In this document: one piece after another, positions 61,267 through 64,000 of the stretch
How positions within the stretch are numbered: position 1 is the stretch's first letter
Layout of the letters: each line of letters begins with the position of its first letter
Source: Bradyrhizobium sp. LMTR 3
GTDB taxonomy: Bacteria > Pseudomonadota > Alphaproteobacteria > Rhizobiales > Xanthobacteraceae
Direction: 5' to 3'
NCBI RefSeq assembly: GCF_001693485.1
Contig: NZ_MAXC01000046.1
Span: 392,884-456,883, forward strand
Length of the DNA stretch: 64,000 bases
Position numbers and translations under genes: made by a program
Notes under the pieces: model-generated
Told to the model about the DNA's origin: nothing
Seen by the model: only the letters and a program-made list of their open reading frames with translations
The model's database searches: none

Positions 61267-62773
61267 ACGCGAGCCATACGGAATTTCCCCATTTTTCAAT
61301 GAGTTTCAGCTCCAGTAACTTGTTGGCTGCCCGGACAAACGCCTTCTGTTGCGATGTCTGGCTGCCTCCTTCGGAAGCGGTTTTCTTATAGAAATTTGCG
61401 CGCCACAGTTCTTCGCGGCATGTCCGGGTCTTTGCCAGCGCGGAAACTGCCGGTGGCGGCTCTTCATAGTTATCAGCGATGGTATCCTGCAGGACGCGAA
61501 GGGCCAACGCGGCTTGGCCCGAAACCTTCGCCCTAGACGATGCCGCCATCTCGGAAGACCTGATGACGCAGGAAATGACTGGATCGCCATCCTCATCCGT
61601 GCCGACCGTAACCTGCTCGAGGGCGCTCGCGATCTGGTCGCCCTGCGGCCCGTCCTTCATGTATTCAACAAGCGCCACGACATTGCCGAACGCATCGCGG
61701 CTGACCGCGATCTGTCCATCGGCTGCACCTGTCAACGAGGTATGACCGCGTGGACGGCCCTTCTCGACGCCGCAGTGATGGATGACGATAACCAGGCAGT
61801 TGAAGGTCTCACGGATCAGATCGGCGGCCCTGATGTAAGCCGCCATATCAGAAGGATCGTTCTCGCTGCCAGCCATGCTGCGGTTCAGCGTGTCCAGCAC
61901 GATAATGCCGGGATGCAGGGTCGGAAATTGACGCTTGATCGAGGCCACGACCGCTTCGCCATCATGCGGCAGCACGATCCTGTCGGTGGAAAGATAGAAC
62001 GGAATGTCACTGATCGAATGCGCTTTGCGGAACGCCTCGACGCGCGCTTCAAAGCCGAGCTGCCCTTCGAGAGCGAAATAAACTACGGGGCATTGCTTCA
62101 CCCGACGATCACGATAGCGCCAGCCTGCCGCGATATGGGCGACCATATCGAAGACAAAGAAGCTTTTGCCACACTTTGGCGGTCCCCACACCACGACAAG
62201 CCCGACGCTGGGCAGGATGCCCTTGAGCAAATAGCGCGATGTGGTCGAAAGGACGATATCCGAGAATTTTGTGAAGATGATCCGGCTTTGTTGCGAGAGC
62301 GGCGCGGCTTCGCCGCTACCTTTGACGCTGTCTGCGCTGCGGAAGACTGTTTCATGATCGGCGTCGTCAAACTGATCCGGCCCATTGATCGCCTCCTCGG
62401 GTAGCACCTTGGCGAAGTCCGCATCCTCGTATTCGGCGTGGTTGTGGCGCTGGCCCTCCGCAGGGGGGATCGGCACGCGCACGAAGCCTTCAGGCGGCTC
62501 ATCAAAATCTGACTTATGCTGTTGTTTGCGGTGCTCGTGGTCGTTCTGATCACGCTTGTAGAAGATGCTGGCGCACTGCTCGTGCAGCGCATGGCTGGCG
62601 ACAGCTCTGAACGGATCGCGGATCAGGTAGACGCTGCCGATATCGCCGCAGTGCTCGCACGGCTCATCAGTCGGGCCGATGATCTGGAATTTCGCGGCCC
62701 TGATCGGCAGCGACCTGAAATTCTCAGGCGGGCCCTCGTCGTCAGGAAATTCGTCGCTCGGATAGAAGGCCAT
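61265..62773 (-). CDS. RepA/AAA_25-type replicative helicase
   Basis: 502 aa from ATG at 62773. N-terminal CEHCG (Cys39, Cys42) with His64 and Cys67 suggests a zinc knuckle. The RecA-like core has Walker A GPPKCGKS at 197-204 and Walker B IIVLDTLNR (Asp294), then VIHHCGVEKGRPRGHTSLTGAADG as in RepA/AAA_25 helicases. A helical C-terminus that could be a winged helix ends the protein. It would unwind island DNA at its own origin. Confidence 0.87.
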   Translation of the reverse strand: MAFYPSDEFPDDEGPPENFRSLPIRAAKFQIIGPTDEPCEHCGDIGSVYLIRDPFRAVASHALHEQCASIFYKRDQNDHEHRKQQHKSDFDEPPEGFVRVPIPPAEGQRHNHAEYEDADFAKVLPEEAINGPDQFDDADHETVFRSADSVKGSGEAAPLSQQSRIIFTKFSDIVLSTTSRYLLKGILPSVGLVVVWGPPKCGKSFFVFDMVAHIAAGWRYRDRRVKQCPVVYFALEGQLGFEARVEAFRKAHSISDIPFYLSTDRIVLPHDGEAVVASIKRQFPTLHPGIIVLDTLNRSMAGSENDPSDMAAYIRAADLIRETFNCLVIVIHHCGVEKGRPRGHTSLTGAADGQIAVSRDAFGNVVALVEYMKDGPQGDQIASALEQVTVGTDEDGDPVISCVIRSSEMAASSRAKVSGQAALALRVLQDTIADNYEEPPPAVSALAKTRTCREELWRANFYKKTASEGGSQTSQQKAFVRAANKLLELKLIEKWGNSVWLA

Positions 62774-62864
62774 GCTGCCCGTCCTCGTCCCCTTGAGGTT
62801 CCGAGATCGGGCGCTTATGATCGACGTTGCTCGCGACGACCGCTTGCCGGTCTCGAAAAAAGGT

Positions 62865-63125
62865 TCAGGCCCCGGAGACACCTCCGGGGCTTTTTTTTGT
62901 TTCCGAACCGGGATCGAACTTCAGCGTGCGTTCTTCGCGCGTGATGCGCTTGACGATGCGGTCCCATTTTCGCTTCGGCACCAGCAAAAACCGACCGTCC
63001 CGCTCGACCGGAATGTCGCCTCGCTCTGCGGCGCGGTAGCTTCCGGCACGGCTCCAGCCGATCTGCGCTCCAGCAATATCGACCGAGTAGTAGTGGCGTT
63101 CGCGAAGCTCTTGAGGCAGCCGCAT
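62865..63125 (-). CDS. AlpA/excisionase-like DNA-binding protein
   Basis: 86 aa from ATG at 63125. YYSVDIAGAQIGWSRAGSYRAAERGDIPVERDGRFLLVPKRKWD is the MerR/excisionase-type helix-turn-helix with wing. First gene of the minus-strand operon, immediately downstream of the GCGCTCA arrays. Such proteins act as recombination directionality factors or activators of satellite genes. Confidence 0.8.
   Translation of the reverse strand: MRLPQELRERHYYSVDIAGAQIGWSRAGSYRAAERGDIPVERDGRFLLVPKRKWDRIVKRITREERTLKFDPGSETKKSPGGVSGA
62869..62898 (+). terminator. Plus-strand intrinsic terminator inside the AlpA-like gene end
   Basis: GCCCCGGAG-ACAC-CTCCGGGGC plus eight T residues: a textbook terminator on the plus strand. 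It overlaps the last codons of the minus-strand AlpA-like gene. On the minus strand the T-run is on the wrong side, so it must act on a plus-strand (antisense) transcript. Confidence 0.7.
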
Positions 63126-63210
63126 CTCACAACCTCTTTGAAATTGGCTGAGATGGACGCGAGCATCCCACTTCGGCAGAGCATTGTACATTTCAGGTTT
63201 TTTAAGCTGA

Positions 63211-63250
63211 CCGCTCAGGAAGTGTCAGGGGCGCTCAGGCGCGCTCATCG
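63211..63250. promoter_or_regulatory. Array of four 10-bp repeats, right end of island
   Basis: Consecutive decamers CCGCTCAGGA, AGTGTCAGGG, GCGCTCAGGC, GCGCTCATCG. They share TCA in the same register and GCTCA in three of four. It lies 86-125 bp upstream of the AlpA-like start. One helical turn per unit suggests cooperative protein binding along one DNA face. Confidence 0.6.
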
Positions 63251-63326
63251 GCGCGGGGACCTCCCGAATTTTTTTTAATGCAGAGCGAGATCGGTTTTGC
63301 TCGGCGCGCTTTCCCGGTAGCCATAC

Positions 63327-63356
63327 GTGCTCACAGGCGCTCAGAAGCGCTCACAG
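63327..63356. promoter_or_regulatory. Array of three 10-bp repeats, right end of island
   Basis: Tandem decamers GTGCTCACAG, GCGCTCAGAA, GCGCTCACAG. The first overlaps the 15-mer AGCCATACGTGCTCA shared with 58681. It lies about 100 bp inside the candidate attR. The whole stretch 63126-63915 has no convincing gene; it holds arrays, attR, folded repeats and the start of an IS. Confidence 0.6.
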
Positions 63357-63457
63357 CCTTTAAATTGCTGAGCCGGGGCCTATTCGGGGCCCGATCCGTC
63401 CGGCCATAGCTGACATTTTCCCCAAGGCCTTGAAAAGCCGACATTTCTTTTTCCTTG

Positions 63458-63477
63458 CGGCAAAGCCGTGTGGTCCT
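63458..63477. other. Candidate attR
   Basis: CGGCAAAGCCGTGTGGTCCT, direct repeat (18/20) of the sequence at 52674-52693. If these are att cores, the island measures about 10.8 kb. The flanking sequence on the right appears to belong to a chromosomal repeat element, which may have been the integration target. Confidence 0.6.
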
Positions 63478-63499
63478 GGCACCCGTGGCTGGTGTCAAG

Positions 63500-63724
63500 C
63501 CGGCGGAGGTTTGCGAGACCCGACCGGGTTTCCAAAAACCTTCAATCCGCCGGCGATGGAGGCAAAAGGAATTCGTCTCCAGGGAGAGCACGGCATAAGC
63601 CGTAAAGCCATTGCGCAGGGAAGGCCGGTTGTTTCGGCTGATACCTGTATGCTCGTGTGCGTGTTCTTTGCGCACAATTGCACACGAGACCGCGGGTGCA
63701 GCCAGCACCCGGTCTTCCCTGCGC
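63500..63724. repeat. Strongly folded repeat element
   Basis: First, arms CCGGCGGA/TCCGCCGG at 63500-63553. Then an outer stem of about 16 bp, GCGCAGGGAAGGCCGG (63613-63628) with CCGGTCTTCCCTGCGC (63709-63724), one G-U. It encloses hairpins CTCGTGTGC/GCACACGAG and CGGGTGC/GCACCCG. I recall this sequence as a dispersed element in Bradyrhizobium. Short ORFs predicted through it look accidental. Confidence 0.65.
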
Positions 63725-63803
63725 CCTCTGATTGGTGAGGGCAGGAAGTTTGCAGCAAACCTCGGGCAAAGCATGTCGCGAGAACGCCGCCTCATATTCA
63801 GTT

Positions 63804-63830
63804 GTCATCCCCGCGAAGGCGGGGATCCAG
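63804..63830. repeat. Short palindromic repeat (CCCCGC-GAAG-GCGGGG)
   Basis: GTCATCCCCGCGAAGGCGGG followed by GATCCAG is a widespread short intergenic palindrome. It may mark the insertion point of the adjacent IS110-like element, whose sequence would begin after about 63832. Confidence 0.65.
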
Positions 63831-63915
63831 ATGCTATGAGGGGGGTGGCGGCAGGGTCAGCGGCGGCGAGGGTATGGACACCCTCGGGCGCCGTGGTCAC
63901 GCAAAGGAGCACCCC

Positions 63916-64000
63916 ATGTCGCAACCGTTCGACGTCAGCAGGTCCCTCACCGCCTTTGAGCAGGATAACACACTCGTTGCAGTTATCGAGATGAGCCAGT
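63916..64000 (+). CDS. IS110-family transposase, N-terminal fragment
   Basis: The first 28 codons, MSQPFDVSRSLTAFEQDNTL then VAVIEMSQ, are present before the window ends. AAAGGAG precedes ATG. VAVIEMSQ, with its Glu in the first RuvC-like strand region, matches the start of IS110-type DEDD transposases that I recall from Bradyrhizobium. A hairpin CGAGGGT-ATGGAC-ACCCTCG at 63867-63886 lies just upstream. Confidence 0.7.
   Translation, partial: MSQPFDVSRSLTAFEQDNTLVAVIEMSQ

Noticed and set aside
63331..63994. Several ORFs of 85-154 aa through 63.3-64 kb
   Set aside because: They run through folded repeat DNA and att-like sequence. I judge the region non-coding up to the transposase start at 63916.

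Overview
The window looks like chromosome from a GC-rich alphaproteobacterium, most likely Bradyrhizobium or a close relative in the Nitrobacteraceae. The evidence is gene content: orphan tripartite-tricarboxylate (Bug/TctC) binding proteins, ATP12, a GcrA-like protein, a FliK/FlhB-like pair, a fused indolepyruvate:ferredoxin oxidoreductase, a second FtsZ and PccB. The gaps also hold many dispersed palindromic repeats of types that I recall as common in that genus. I saw no rRNA, tRNA or CRISPR array.

From 1 to 52.4 kb the layout is ordinary chromosome in short operons. 0-3.3 kb: amidase + Bug protein, then an oxidoreductase divergent from an HxlR regulator. 3.4-6.9 kb: overlapping degP/Q-type protease, rarA and a TPR protein. 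6.9-10 kb: a TetR gene divergent from a tautomerase, then a four-gene membrane protein/HxlR/TfoX/YCII operon with a 38-bp operator-like palindrome in front. 10-22 kb: an esterase, an RluC/D pseudouridine synthase, an amidohydrolase, ATP12, fliK with a small FlhB-like gene, a class D beta-lactamase, a second serine hydrolase and pccB. 23.6-25.5 kb: a KfrA-like coiled-coil gene and an orphan ftsZ behind a perfect CtrA-type box (TTAA-N7-TTAAC). 25.7-33 kb: an exported isoaspartyl methyltransferase, an AGPS-like flavoprotein, an 819-aa membrane spermidine-synthase-like protein and a PIG-V-like mannosyltransferase. 34-38 kb: an OmpR-type two-component system. 38-52 kb: assorted metabolic and exported genes, a large IOR gene, a CorA/ZntB channel and a GcrA-like gene.

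From about 52.67 to 63.48 kb lies a 10.8-kb integrated element that I infer to be a phage satellite-like island. A tyrosine integrase reads inward from the left end. An inward-reading minus-strand operon starts at the right end: an AlpA-like DNA-binding protein, a RepA/AAA helicase, two small genes, an HK97-type major capsid protein and a coiled-coil protein. Between them is less GC-rich cargo: an ApeA-like HEPN protein, an unknown 216-aa protein and a PD-(D/E)xK-like protein. An 18/20-matching direct repeat (52674-52693 and 63458-63477) is a candidate attL/attR pair. Arrays of a 10-bp-phased GCGCTCA motif sit just inside both ends and in the middle. A nested-dyad cluster next to the helicase gene is a candidate origin. 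No terminase, portal, protease or tail gene is present, so the lone capsid gene is the most puzzling feature.

The right edge holds a strongly folded repeat element and the start of an IS110-family transposase.
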